A stretch of 64,000 nt of DNA from the NCBI RefSeq assembly GCF_007828725.1, contig NZ_VIUW01000004.1, forward strand, positions 124,001 to 188,000, in the 5' to 3' direction. Within the stretch, counting starts at the first letter, position 1. Each line of letters starts with the position of its first letter. Both the position numbers and the translations under genes were made by a program. Shown piece after piece: positions 16,549-25,236 of this stretch. The stretch comes from Marihabitans asiaticum. Its GTDB lineage: Bacteria > Actinomycetota > Actinomycetes > Actinomycetales > Dermatophilaceae. Below the pieces are notes generated by a model. That model saw nothing but the letters and a program-made list of their open reading frames with translations, was not told the DNA's origin and searched no databases.

Positions 16549-19110
16549 ATGACCCCCATGCCTGGAACCAACCTCACCCGCGACGAAGCCGCCATCCGGT
16601 CCGACCTGATCGAGGTCGACTCCTACAAGGTCGCCCTCGACCTCACGACCTCTGAGAAGGTCTTCGCGACCCAGAGCACGGTCCGCTTCAGCTGCCGCCG
16701 GCCGGGTGAGGGCACCTTCATCGACTTCATCGGCGAGTCCGTCGAGTCGGTCGAGCTCAACGGCGAGGCGCTGGACCCGGCGCAGGTGTATGCCGACTCC
16801 CGGATCACCCTGCCCGGGCTCGCGGCCGAGAACGTGCTCACCGTCCGGGCCACGGGGACCTACATGCACACCGGGGAGGGGCTGCACCGCTTCGTCGACC
16901 CCGCCGACGACGAGGTCTACCTGTACACCCAGTTCGAGGTCCCGGACAGCCGCCGGATGTACCCGGTCTTCGAGCAGCCCGACCTCAAGGCCACCTTCGC
17001 CTTCACCGTCACCGCGCCGGCCCACTGGCAGGTGATCTCCAACTCCCCCACCCCTGATCCGCAGCCAGCGGGAGAGGGCGTCGCGACCTGGGCCTTCGCC
17101 CCGACCGAGCGGATGAGCAGCTACATCACGGCGCTGGTCGCCGGCCCGTACGACGTCGTCCGCGACTCGGTGACCACCCGCGCGGGCGAGGTGCCGCTCG
17201 GCATCTTCTGCCGCCGCTCGCTGCGCGAGCACCTCGACGCCGAGAACCTGCTGTCCCTGACCAAGGCCGGCTTCGCCTACTTCGAGTCCGAGTTCGACCA
17301 GCCCTACCCCTTCGGCAAGTACGACCAGATCTTCGCGCCGGAGTACAACATGGGGGCGATGGAGAACGCCGGGTGCGTCACCTTCCACGAGATGTACGTC
17401 TTCCGCTCCAAGGTGCCCGACAGCCTCGTGGAGCGTCGCGCGCTGACCCTGCTGCACGAGCTGGCGCACATGTGGTTCGGCAACCTCGTGACGATGAAGT
17501 GGTGGAACGACCTCTGGCTCAACGAGTCCTTCGCCGAGTGGGCCAGCACCACCTGCCAGTCCGAGGCCACCGACTGGGAGGGTGCCTGGACGACCTTCTC
17601 GACCCACGAGAAGTCCTGGGCCTACCGCCAGGACCAGCTGAGCACCACCCACCCGATCGTCGCCCCGATCCGCGACCTGCACGACGTCGAGGTCAACTTC
17701 GACGGCATCACCTACGCCAAGGGCGCCTCGGTGCTCAAGCAGCTCGTCGCCTACGTCGGGCGCGAGGCCTTCCGCGACGGGCTGCGGGCCTACTTCGCCA
17801 AGCACGCCTGGGGCAACACCGCCCTGGCCGACCTGCTCACCGAGCTCGAGACCACCTCCGGGCGCGACCTGCGCACCTGGAGCCAGCAGTGGCTCGAGAC
17901 GGCCGGGGTCAACACCTTGCGGCCGGTGATCGAGACCGACGACGAAGGGGTGATGACGGCCGTGCGGGTCGAGCAGACCGCTCCGGAGGACCTGCCGACC
18001 CTGCGGCCGCACCGGCTGGCCGTCGGCTGCTACTCGCTGGAGGACGGGGTGCTCCGCCGGACCCACCGGGTCGAGCTGGACGTCGAGGGCGAGAGCACCG
18101 AGGTCGCCGAGCTGGCCGGTACGCCGCGGCCGGACCTGCTGCTCGTCAACGACGACGACCTCGCCTACGCCAAGATCCGGCTCGACGAGCGCTCGCTCGC
18201 GACGGTGCGGGACAACCCGACCGCCTTCGAGGACTCGCTGCCGCAGTCGCTCTGCCTCGCGAGCGCCTGGGACATGACCCGTGACGCCGAGCTGGCCGCC
18301 CGGGACTACCTCCCGATCGCTCTCGCCGCGCTGGAGGGGCAGGAGGACTCGACCCTGCTCAAGACGCTGCTGCTGCAGCTGCGGACCGCGGTCCAGACCT
18401 ACGCCGCTCCGGCGGCCCGCGACGAGCTGCGCAGCACGGTCCGCGACCGGCTGGTCGCGCTGGCTCGCTCAGCGGCGCCGGGCAGCGACGCCCAGCTGCA
18501 GCTCGTGTCCGCCGTCGCCGAGATCACCGCCCCCGGCGACGACACCAGCTGGCTGGCCGGGCTGCTCGACGGCGACGAGGTGCGGGGCGGTCTCGCGGTC
18601 GACACCGACATGCGCTGGACGCTGCTCACCGCGCTCGTGGCGGCCGGGGACCGGACCGGCGCCCACGTCGACGACGAGGCCGCACGTGACCGCACCGCCG
18701 CCGGTCGGGAGCGGGCCGCCCGCGCCCGCGCGGCCGCCCCGACGGCCGAGGCCAAGGAGGCCGCCTGGCGCGCCGGCGTCGAGGACGCGAGCACCTCGAA
18801 CTCGGTCATCGACGCCCACGCCCTCGGCTTCGGCCGGGCCAGCGACGAAAGCCTGCTCACCCCCTTCGTCCAGCGCTACCACGAGGCGCTCGTCGGCGTC
18901 TGGCGCGACCGGACGCACGCCGTCGCCGAGAGCATCGCGACGCTCTTCTACCCGATGGCCCTCGCCGGCCCGGAGCTGCTGGCGGCGACGCAGGCCTGGT
19001 TGGACGAGAACCCGGACGCTCCGGCAGGGTTGCGCCGCACCGTCGCGGAGAACCGTGACTCCGTCGCTCGGGCGGTGCGCGCCCAGGACCGAGACGCCCA
19101 GGAGGACTAA
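16549..19110 (+). CDS. pepN: Aminopeptidase N (M1 family)
   Basis: 853-residue zinc metallo-aminopeptidase removing N-terminal residues from peptides in the cytoplasm. The GAMEN exopeptidase motif (NMGAMENAG) precedes the zinc site HELAHMW at residue 303 onwards, with the third ligand Glu326 in LNESFAEW. The C-terminal helical ERAP-like domain follows. The start is at ATG 16549 or, more like the mycobacterial homologue, ATG 16558 (MPGTNLTRDEA); neither has a clear ribosome-binding site. It is divergent from the DsbA-fold gene with a 41-nt gap, and mscS follows after 3 nt. Confidence 0.96.
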   Translation: MTPMPGTNLTRDEAAIRSDLIEVDSYKVALDLTTSEKVFATQSTVRFSCRRPGEGTFIDFIGESVESVELNGEALDPAQVYADSRITLPGLAAENVLTVRATGTYMHTGEGLHRFVDPADDEVYLYTQFEVPDSRRMYPVFEQPDLKATFAFTVTAPAHWQVISNSPTPDPQPAGEGVATWAFAPTERMSSYITALVAGPYDVVRDSVTTRAGEVPLGIFCRRSLREHLDAENLLSLTKAGFAYFESEFDQPYPFGKYDQIFAPEYNMGAMENAGCVTFHEMYVFRSKVPDSLVERRALTLLHELAHMWFGNLVTMKWWNDLWLNESFAEWASTTCQSEATDWEGAWTTFSTHEKSWAYRQDQLSTTHPIVAPIRDLHDVEVNFDGITYAKGASVLKQLVAYVGREAFRDGLRAYFAKHAWGNTALADLLTELETTSGRDLRTWSQQWLETAGVNTLRPVIETDDEGVMTAVRVEQTAPEDLPTLRPHRLAVGCYSLEDGVLRRTHRVELDVEGESTEVAELAGTPRPDLLLVNDDDLAYAKIRLDERSLATVRDNPTAFEDSLPQSLCLASAWDMTRDAELAARDYLPIALAALEGQEDSTLLKTLLLQLRTAVQTYAAPAARDELRSTVRDRLVALARSAAPGSDAQLQLVSAVAEITAPGDDTSWLAGLLDGDEVRGGLAVDTDMRWTLLTALVAAGDRTGAHVDDEAARDRTAAGRERAARARAAAPTAEAKEAAWRAGVEDASTSNSVIDAHALGFGRASDESLLTPFVQRYHEALVGVWRDRTHAVAESIATLFYPMALAGPELLAATQAWLDENPDAPAGLRRTVAENRDSVARAVRAQDRDAQED

Positions 19111-19113
19111 CCG

Positions 19114-20025
19114 GTGGTGACGCCGACCCCCTTCGCCCTCGACCTCTCCTTCGCCTCGTTGTCGGTGACCACCGAGCAGGCGTGGGAGTGGTTCGCCGGG
19201 GTGCCCGCGCAGATCCTCATCACGCTGGTGGCGGCATTCGTCGCGCGCCTCGTGCTGCACCGCGCGATCCGCTCCTTCGTCGACTCCACCATCGCCCGGT
19301 CCGAGCAGGGCAAGCCGGCCCGCAAGGACAAGGGAGGCGCCGACCAGGAGCGGCACAAGCAGCGGGCGCTGACCATCGCCTCGTTGCTGCGCTCGATCGT
19401 CACCGTCGTCGTCGCCCTGCTCGCGCTGCTGACGGTCATGTCGCTCATCGGCATCCCGCTCGGGCCGCTGCTGGCCTCGGCCGGGGTGGGCGGCGTGGCG
19501 CTCGGCTTCGGCGCCCAGTCGCTGGTCAAGGACTTCCTCTCTGGCGTCTTCATGATCCTCGAGGACCAGTACGGCGTCGGTGACATCGTCGACACCGGCG
19601 AGGCCGTCGGCACCGTTGAGGAGGTCAGCCTGCGGGTCACCCGGCTGCGCGACATCGAGGGCGTGGTCTGGTACGTACGCAACGGCGAGATCGTCCGGGT
19701 GGCCAACAAGAGCCAGGGGTGGACCACCGCGATGGCCGACATCCCCTTCTCCTACCGCGAGGACGTCGACCGGGTCGGCCGGATCATCCGTGAGGCGATC
19801 GCCGGGATGGAGGATGATCCCGACTGGTCCAGCGCCCTGCTCGATCCGCCGCAGCTGCTCGGCGTGGAGTCGATCACCGGCGGCACGGTGACGATGCGCC
19901 TGCTGGCCCGGTGCGCCCCGAACGAGCACTGGGGCGTCCAGCGCGAGCTGCGCCGCCGGGTCAAGGAGGCCTTCGACGACGAAGGGGTGGCCGGCCCGCC
20001 CTTCCCCCCGCTCCCCCCGGCCTGA
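19114..20025 (+). CDS. mscS: Mechanosensitive ion channel, MscS family
   Basis: 303 residues, GTG start 3 nt after the pepN stop. Two or three N-terminal helices, then the pore helix region GPLLASAGVGGVALGFGAQSLVKDF with alternating Gly/Ala, typical of MscS TM3, and the beta domain VGDIVDTGEAVGTVEEVSLRVTRLR. It releases solutes on hypo-osmotic shock. The C-terminus is Pro-rich (GPPFPPLPPA). Translational coupling to pepN looks incidental. A hairpin follows. Confidence 0.93.
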   Translation: MVTPTPFALDLSFASLSVTTEQAWEWFAGVPAQILITLVAAFVARLVLHRAIRSFVDSTIARSEQGKPARKDKGGADQERHKQRALTIASLLRSIVTVVVALLALLTVMSLIGIPLGPLLASAGVGGVALGFGAQSLVKDFLSGVFMILEDQYGVGDIVDTGEAVGTVEEVSLRVTRLRDIEGVVWYVRNGEIVRVANKSQGWTTAMADIPFSYREDVDRVGRIIREAIAGMEDDPDWSSALLDPPQLLGVESITGGTVTMRLLARCAPNEHWGVQRELRRRVKEAFDDEGVAGPPFPPLPPA

Positions 20026-20044
20026 CCCCACGAAACTGCTGCAT

Positions 20045-20102
20045 GCAGCACTTCCTTGTCGGTGCAGCACCTGCATGTGCTGCACCGACGACGAAGTGCT
20101 GC
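20045..20102 (+). terminator. Large hairpin after mscS
   Basis: 26-nt arms (20045-20070 and 20077-20102) with two mismatches around a 6-nt loop. The arms begin GCAGCACTTC and contain GGTGCAGCAC. It lies 20 nt after the mscS stop and 50 nt before glbO. No U-tract. A hairpin with similar wording is at 51693. Confidence 0.75.
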
Positions 20103-20151
20103 AGGGTCGGGGTCCCGATGACCCGGGCCACCGTCCTGAGAGACTGGGTGC

Positions 20152-20556
20152 ATGTTCCACCAGCCCGGCGAGACCTTCTACGAGCAGGTCGGCGGCCACG
20201 ACACCTTCGTCGCGCTCGTCTCGGCCTTCTACGACGGGGTCAAGGCCGACCCAGAGCTGCGGGCGCTCTACCCCGAGGAGGACCTCGCCCCTGCCGAGCG
20301 CCGCTTGCGGATGTTCCTCGAGCAGTACTTCGGGGGGCCGAGCAGCTACAACGACGAGCGCGGTCACCCCCGACTGCGGATGCGCCACGCCCCCTTCGCC
20401 GTCACCCTCGACATGCGCGACCGCTGGCTGCGGCACATGTACGCCGCGATGGACACCCTCGACCTGCCCGAGGCGCACGCCGAGGCGATGCGCGACTACT
20501 TCTTCCGGGCCGCGCACATGCTCGTCAACACCGACGACCCCGGGTCTCGGTCCTAG
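20152..20556 (+). CDS. glbO: Group II truncated haemoglobin
   Basis: 134 residues with the 2-on-2 globin layout. Tyr27 (AFYDGV) fits B10, proximal His79 lies in LRMRHAPFAV, and the Trp of DRWLRHMY fits G8, the marker of group II proteins such as mycobacterial GlbO. It binds oxygen or detoxifies NO and peroxide in the cytoplasm, which would suit a nitrate-respiring cell that makes NO, although the nar genes are 12 kb away. A terminator precedes it, so it has its own promoter. Confidence 0.93.
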   Translation: MFHQPGETFYEQVGGHDTFVALVSAFYDGVKADPELRALYPEEDLAPAERRLRMFLEQYFGGPSSYNDERGHPRLRMRHAPFAVTLDMRDRWLRHMYAAMDTLDLPEAHAEAMRDYFFRAAHMLVNTDDPGSRS

Positions 20557-20637
20557 CCCTGGACCGTCGGACCCAGCTCTCCAGAGCCCGCGCCGATCGT
20601 TGGCATGAGTGGGCCGGTCGCTGAGAGGATCGGGCGC

Positions 20638-22335
20638 ATGCCCGATGAGCTGAGCACGACTCCCCTGCACCCCGGATCGCCGCCGAACGCCCCCTGGTGG
20701 CGTGATGCCGTGATCTACCAGGTCTATCCCCGCAGCTGGGCCGACGGCGACGGCGACGGCATCGGCGACCTCGCGGGGATCGCCGACCGCCTGCCGCACC
20801 TGCGCCACCTGGGGGTCGACGCCGTGTGGTTCTCGCCCTTCTACGTCTCCCCGCAGCACGACGCCGGCTACGACGTCGCCGACTACCGCGACATCGACCC
20901 CCTCTTCGGCTCCCTCGCCGACGTCGACGCGATGCTCGCCGAGGCGCACGACCTGGGGCTGAAAGTGATCGTCGACCTCGTGCCCAACCACACCTCCTCC
21001 GAGCACGAGTGGTTCCAGGCGGCGCTGGCCGCCGGGCCGGACTCGCCCGAGCGCGACCGGTACATGTTCCGCGACGGCGCCGGCGACGGCTCGCGGCCCC
21101 CGAACGACTGGAAGTCGGTCTTCGGCGGCCAGGCGTGGACCCGGGTCACCGAGGCCGACGGGCAGCCCGGCCAGTGGTACCTGCACCTCTTCGACGTCAC
21201 CCAGCCCGACCTGAACTGGCAGAACGAGGAGGTCCGCGAGGAGTTCCGCTCGATCCTGCGCTTCTGGCTCGACCGCGGCGTCGCCGGCTTCCGGGTCGAC
21301 GTCGCCCACGGCCTGGTCAAGGCCGAGGGACTGCCGCCCTACTCCCGCCGCGACCACATGCTCGAGCAGCGCACCGCGAACAGCCCGTACTGGGACCAGG
21401 AGGGGGTCCACGAGATCTACCGCGCCTGGCGAGCGGTGCTCGAGGAGTTCACCGACCCCGAGCGGATCATGTGCGCCGAGGCGTGGGTGCGTCCGGTGGA
21501 GCGGCTGGCCCGCTACGTGCGCCCGGACGAGTTCCACCAGGCGTTCAACTTCGAGTACCTCGACACCCCGTGGATCGCCGGCGAGCAGCGAGCGGTCATC
21601 GCCGAGTCCCTTCGGGTCAACGACGAGGTCGGCGCGCCGGCCACCTGGGTGCTGAGCAACCACGACGTCGTCCGGCACGCCAGCCGGTTCGGCCTGCCCC
21701 AGGACGAGCCCCGCCCCAACGGGATCAGTGCGCAGGACCGTCAGCCCGACGTCGCGCTGGGGCTGCGACGGGCGCGCGCGGCGACCGCGCTGATGCTCGC
21801 TCTCCCGGGGGGCGCCTACGTCTACCAGGGCGAGGAGCTCGGCCTGCCGGAGCACACGACGATGCCGCACGAGCACCGGCAGGACCCCACCTACGTGCGT
21901 ACCGAGGGTGAGGAGGTGGGCCGGGACGGCTGCCGGGTCCCGATGCCCTGGGCGAAGGGGGAACCCTCCTTCGGCTTCGGACCGAGCCAGAGCACGTGGT
22001 TGCCTCAGCCCGAGGTCTACGGCGACCTGGCGGTCGACCAGCAGGTCGGGGTCGAGGGGTCGACCCTCGAGCTGTACCGGACGTTGCTGCGCCTTCGTCG
22101 CGAGCGCGGCCTGGGGCGTGGCTCGCTCGCAGAGGTCGACGGCTTCGCCGACGACGTCCTTGCGTACGTGGCGGGAGGTACTGACGCCCCGACGCTGGTC
22201 CTGGCGAACCTCGGGGGTGAGCCGGTCACGATCCCGGACGGCGCGGAGGTGCTCGTGGCCTCCGGAGAGCTCGCCGGCCGGGCCGTGCCGACCGACGTGG
22301 CGGTCTGGGCCACCCTGCCCACCCGGACGACCTGA
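20638..22335 (+). CDS. GH13 alpha-glucosidase / oligo-1,6-glucosidase
   Basis: 565 residues from ATG 20638, preceded by GAGAGGA; an earlier ATG at 20605 has no such site. Starts with the classical WWRDAVIYQVYPRSWAD. Active-site motifs: DLVPNHTS, GFRVDVAHGL (nucleophile Asp), IMCAEAWV (acid/base Glu) and VLSNHDVVRH. A C-terminal small beta domain is present. It hydrolyses terminal alpha-glucosyl bonds of imported oligosaccharides. The stop overlaps the next ATG (TGATG), coupling it to the phosphodiesterase gene. Confidence 0.93.
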   Translation: MPDELSTTPLHPGSPPNAPWWRDAVIYQVYPRSWADGDGDGIGDLAGIADRLPHLRHLGVDAVWFSPFYVSPQHDAGYDVADYRDIDPLFGSLADVDAMLAEAHDLGLKVIVDLVPNHTSSEHEWFQAALAAGPDSPERDRYMFRDGAGDGSRPPNDWKSVFGGQAWTRVTEADGQPGQWYLHLFDVTQPDLNWQNEEVREEFRSILRFWLDRGVAGFRVDVAHGLVKAEGLPPYSRRDHMLEQRTANSPYWDQEGVHEIYRAWRAVLEEFTDPERIMCAEAWVRPVERLARYVRPDEFHQAFNFEYLDTPWIAGEQRAVIAESLRVNDEVGAPATWVLSNHDVVRHASRFGLPQDEPRPNGISAQDRQPDVALGLRRARAATALMLALPGGAYVYQGEELGLPEHTTMPHEHRQDPTYVRTEGEEVGRDGCRVPMPWAKGEPSFGFGPSQSTWLPQPEVYGDLAVDQQVGVEGSTLELYRTLLRLRRERGLGRGSLAEVDGFADDVLAYVAGGTDAPTLVLANLGGEPVTIPDGAEVLVASGELAGRAVPTDVAVWATLPTRTT

Positions 22336-23150
22336 TGCTGGCCGTACGGCCGCCGAGACCGGCTGCCGCCTACCCCTACTTCGACGCGCCGACGCCGCTC
22401 GCCCTGGCCCACCGGGGCGGTGCGGAGTACGCGCCGAACGTCGGGCGGGAGAACACCGTCGCGGCCTTCGCCGAGGCGGTCGCGATGGGCTACCGCTACC
22501 TCGAGACCGACGTGCACGCCACGGCCGACGGTCGGCTCGTCGCCTTCCACGACGACGTGCTCGACCGGGTCACCGACGCAGTCGGGGCGCTGGCCGGTCT
22601 CCCCTGGGCTGAGGTCGAGCGCGCCAGGACCGACGCCGGCGACGCGGTGCCGCTCATGGACGAGCTCTTCGAGACCTTCCCCGACGCCCGGTTCAACATC
22701 GACATCAAGGCGCCGCGAGCGGTGCAGCCCCTCGTCGAGGCGGTCCGGCGCCACGGCGCCCTGCACCGGGTGTGCGTCGGCTCCTTCTCCGACCAGCGGC
22801 TGCGGGCCGCGCGGCGCCTCCTCGGCCCGGACCTCGCGACCTCCGCCGGCCCAGCGGGTGTCGCCGGGATGCGTCTGCTGCCCCGGCTGCTCAGCCGCCT
22901 GATCAGCTCACCGGCGCAGGCCCTGCAGATCCCGGTCACCCACCCGGTCGCCGGACGCGAGGTCACCCTGGTCCTGCCGAAGGTCCTCGCGGCTGCTCAC
23001 TCCACCGGCAAGCAGGTGCACGTGTGGACGATCGACGACGCCGAGGAGATGCACCGACTGCTCGACCTCGGGGTCGACGGCATCGTCACCGACCGGATCG
23101 ACACCCTGCGTGATGTCCTTGCCGAGCGAGGCACCCCGCTCCCGGGCTAG
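22335..23150 (+). CDS. Glycerophosphodiester phosphodiesterase
   Basis: 271 residues of the GDPD TIM barrel. AHRGG at 25-29, Glu of GRENTVAAF, the metal pair in LETDVHATADG, the catalytic His in FHDDVLDRVT and NIDIKAP are all present; C-terminal VHVWTIDDAEEM and GVDGIVTDR complete the family pattern. It splits glycerophosphodiesters to glycerol 3-phosphate and an alcohol. No signal peptide is seen, so it is cytosolic. Its TAG stop is followed at once by the complementary TAG stop of the convergent gene. Confidence 0.93.
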   Translation: MLAVRPPRPAAAYPYFDAPTPLALAHRGGAEYAPNVGRENTVAAFAEAVAMGYRYLETDVHATADGRLVAFHDDVLDRVTDAVGALAGLPWAEVERARTDAGDAVPLMDELFETFPDARFNIDIKAPRAVQPLVEAVRRHGALHRVCVGSFSDQRLRAARRLLGPDLATSAGPAGVAGMRLLPRLLSRLISSPAQALQIPVTHPVAGREVTLVLPKVLAAAHSTGKQVHVWTIDDAEEMHRLLDLGVDGIVTDRIDTLRDVLAERGTPLPG

Positions 23151-24005
23151 CTACCCTCCCGCGCCCGTGAGGGCCTGCACGGCCGACTCGACGGCGCTCG
23201 GCCGGCCCGCGACGCTCCACGTCGTGCCGCGCACGTCGACCTGCACCGTCTGCCCGCCGGCCGCCTGGACCAGCGCGGCACCAGGCAGCCAGTCCCACTC
23301 CGGGACGAGCGCCTGCGCCCAGACACCGATGCGTCCGGCCGCGACCGCGGCGAGGTCGCACGACCCGGAGCCGAGCATGCGTACCGTCGCGGCGCCGAAG
23401 CACAGTGCCCGCCACGGCTCGACGAGGTCCGGCCGCGTCAGCCGGGTGGGGTGGAGGTAGGTGGCCAGGCACACCTGGTCCAGCGGCAGGTCGTCGAGCG
23501 GGCGAAGGGGGGACCCGCCCAGCGTGGTCGGCAGGCCTCGTCCGCCGAGCCAGGCCTCCCCGGTGACCGGTTGGTGGACCGCCCCGAGCACCACCCCTTC
23601 GTCGTCGCGCAGCGCGAGCGCGCTGCACCAGTACGCCATGCCCGACAGGAAGTTGTAGGTGCCGTCGACCGGGTCGATCACCCAGGTCCGCCCCGAGGCG
23701 GACGGCGCCTCGGCACCCTCCTCGCCGACGATCCCGTCCTCGGGACGGACCTGGCGCAGCGCGGTGGTGACGAGCTCCTCGGCCGCGTGGTCGGCCGCGG
23801 TGACGACGTCGGAGATCGAGGTCTTGTGCCCAACCTGCCCAGCGGTCAGCCCCTCGGCGCGCATCTGCGCGGCCAGCTGCCCGGCTCGAGCCGTCAGCTC
23901 CGCGGCGAGCGCCGCGTCGTCGAGGTCGGCGAGGCCATCCAGCGGCTCGTGGGGGTCGGCACCAGCGGTGGTGAGGGTCTCGGCGTGAGCGTGCGGCGCG
24001 TCCAC
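23151..24005 (-). CDS. Inositol monophosphatase family enzyme
   Basis: 284 residues from GTG 24005. The metal-binding motifs VGEEG (Glu95/96), WVIDPVDGTYNF (Asp111, Asp114) and PEWDWLPGAALVQAAGG are intact. The family includes inositol-1-phosphatase, histidinol phosphatase and 3'-phosphoadenosine 5'-phosphatase; actinobacteria need inositol phosphatase for mycothiol and phosphatidylinositol, but the exact substrate is not decided by sequence. Longer upstream starts overlap the preceding gene and were rejected. It converges back to back with the phosphodiesterase gene. Confidence 0.88.
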   Translation of the reverse strand: MDAPHAHAETLTTAGADPHEPLDGLADLDDAALAAELTARAGQLAAQMRAEGLTAGQVGHKTSISDVVTAADHAAEELVTTALRQVRPEDGIVGEEGAEAPSASGRTWVIDPVDGTYNFLSGMAYWCSALALRDDEGVVLGAVHQPVTGEAWLGGRGLPTTLGGSPLRPLDDLPLDQVCLATYLHPTRLTRPDLVEPWRALCFGAATVRMLGSGSCDLAAVAAGRIGVWAQALVPEWDWLPGAALVQAAGGQTVQVDVRGTTWSVAGRPSAVESAVQALTGAGG

Positions 24006-24040
24006 ACCGGCCAGCGTACGGCGCCTCGCTCCGCCTCGGC

Positions 24041-24709
24041 TCACCTGGCGAGGACGAACCCGGTGCGGCTGGACAGCCGGGTCCACGGCCCCTGGCGGTG
24101 GACCGCCACCTGCCCGCCCGGGGATGGGGGCACAAAACCGAGCACCGCCATCCCGAACGCCGCTCCGGCGGGGATGGTGAGCGGCTCTGCGCCGGCGGCT
24201 GATCCCCCTTCGACCGCTCGTCCCCAGACCCGGGCTCGCAGGTCGGCGACGGCCGCCGACCCGGCCCCCTCGGGGGTGCCGGTCGCGACCTCGGCCACGC
24301 CCGTGGAGGCGACCTCGGACAACGCCGACCCGGCCACGGTCCCGAGCTCACGCCACCCGCCCAACGGCGGGCTGATCGCTGCCCACGCCGCCTCGACGGT
24401 GCTCGGCGGTACCGGCAGCTCGGTGATCGCGCCGTGGGCGAAGCGGTCGGTGAGCCCGGCGAGCGGGACCACAGTGTCCAGCGCCTCGTCGCCGCACGCC
24501 AGGGCGACGGTGCGCAGCCCGAGCACGAGACCCGAGCGCATCAGCCCGACCCCTGGCAGGACGCACACCCAGGCCGCGAGCACCCCGCCCTCGCCGCGGG
24601 GCACCACCTGGAGGCGGATCGCCCCGTCCGGGTCGTGCCGCTTGGCCCGCGCGACGAAGGTGCGCAGGTCGGCGGCCGACTCCTCGTCGAGCAGGTGCAG
24701 CGTGCTCAT
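24041..24709 (-). CDS. Conserved hypothetical protein, 222 residues
   Basis: No known domain recognised. The N-terminal LLDEESAADLRTFVARAKRHDPDGAIRLQV suggests a helix followed by strands; Ala/Gly-rich throughout, no signal peptide or transmembrane helix, few Cys. The C-terminus has GMAVLGFVPPSPGG and ends TGFVLAR. The start ATG overlaps the thioesterase stop by 4 nt and the next gene begins 36 nt downstream, so it is the middle gene of a three-gene run (thioesterase, this, inositol-phosphatase family). I infer a cytoplasmic protein of unknown role. Confidence 0.75.
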   Translation of the reverse strand: MSTLHLLDEESAADLRTFVARAKRHDPDGAIRLQVVPRGEGGVLAAWVCVLPGVGLMRSGLVLGLRTVALACGDEALDTVVPLAGLTDRFAHGAITELPVPPSTVEAAWAAISPPLGGWRELGTVAGSALSEVASTGVAEVATGTPEGAGSAAVADLRARVWGRAVEGGSAAGAEPLTIPAGAAFGMAVLGFVPPSPGGQVAVHRQGPWTRLSSRTGFVLAR

Positions 24710-25155
24710 CGGCGCCGACGCAGCGCGACCGGCTCGGCGAGGCGCGAGCGCAGCACCTCACGCTCGCTGTCGCGCAGCCGCCGGGGCCGCTCCCCGGCGA
24801 AGTCGTAGGCCGACATCGTCGTCTCGGCCCGCATGTAGACGGCATCCCCCATCTCCGCCGGGTCGCGCAGCTCGTACCCGACGTCGAAGCTCGCACCCCC
24901 CAGCCGCGAGACCCACATGTCGATCTGCACCGGCGCGCGGCGGTAGACCAGGGGCCGCAGGTACTCGACCTCGGTGCGGGCGACGATCACCCCGCCCTCT
25001 AGCAGGGACTCCGAGCCGTGCGGTCCGAACCAGTCCTCGAAGCCGGCGATCCGGGCGTCCTCGAGGAGGCGCAGGTACTGCACGTTGTTGACGTGGCCGT
25101 AGGCGTCCATGTCGCTCCAGCGCAGCGGGATCAGGGCCGAGGTCCGCTCAGTCAT
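24706..25155 (-). CDS. Acyl-CoA thioesterase, YbgC/FcbC type
   Basis: 149-residue single hotdog domain. The signature RWSDMDAYGHVNNVQYLRLLEDAR includes the catalytic Asp of the 4-hydroxybenzoyl-CoA thioesterase type. Substrate unknown, probably short- or medium-chain acyl-CoA. First gene of the run reading away from recQ; the 81-nt gap to the divergent recQ start must hold both promoters. Confidence 0.9.
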   Translation of the reverse strand: MTERTSALIPLRWSDMDAYGHVNNVQYLRLLEDARIAGFEDWFGPHGSESLLEGGVIVARTEVEYLRPLVYRRAPVQIDMWVSRLGGASFDVGYELRDPAEMGDAVYMRAETTMSAYDFAGERPRRLRDSEREVLRSRLAEPVALRRRR

Positions 25156-25236
25156 GGCACCAATCCTCGCAGGCGGCAGCGCGAAGGGAGCATCGGCCGC
25201 CCTGGGTTGTCGGCGGGCTCACCTACGGTGGTCGAC

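Noticed and set aside
18469-21876. 1135-codon minus-strand frame opposite pepN, mscS and glbO
   Set aside because: Shadow of certain genes; no recognisable domain.
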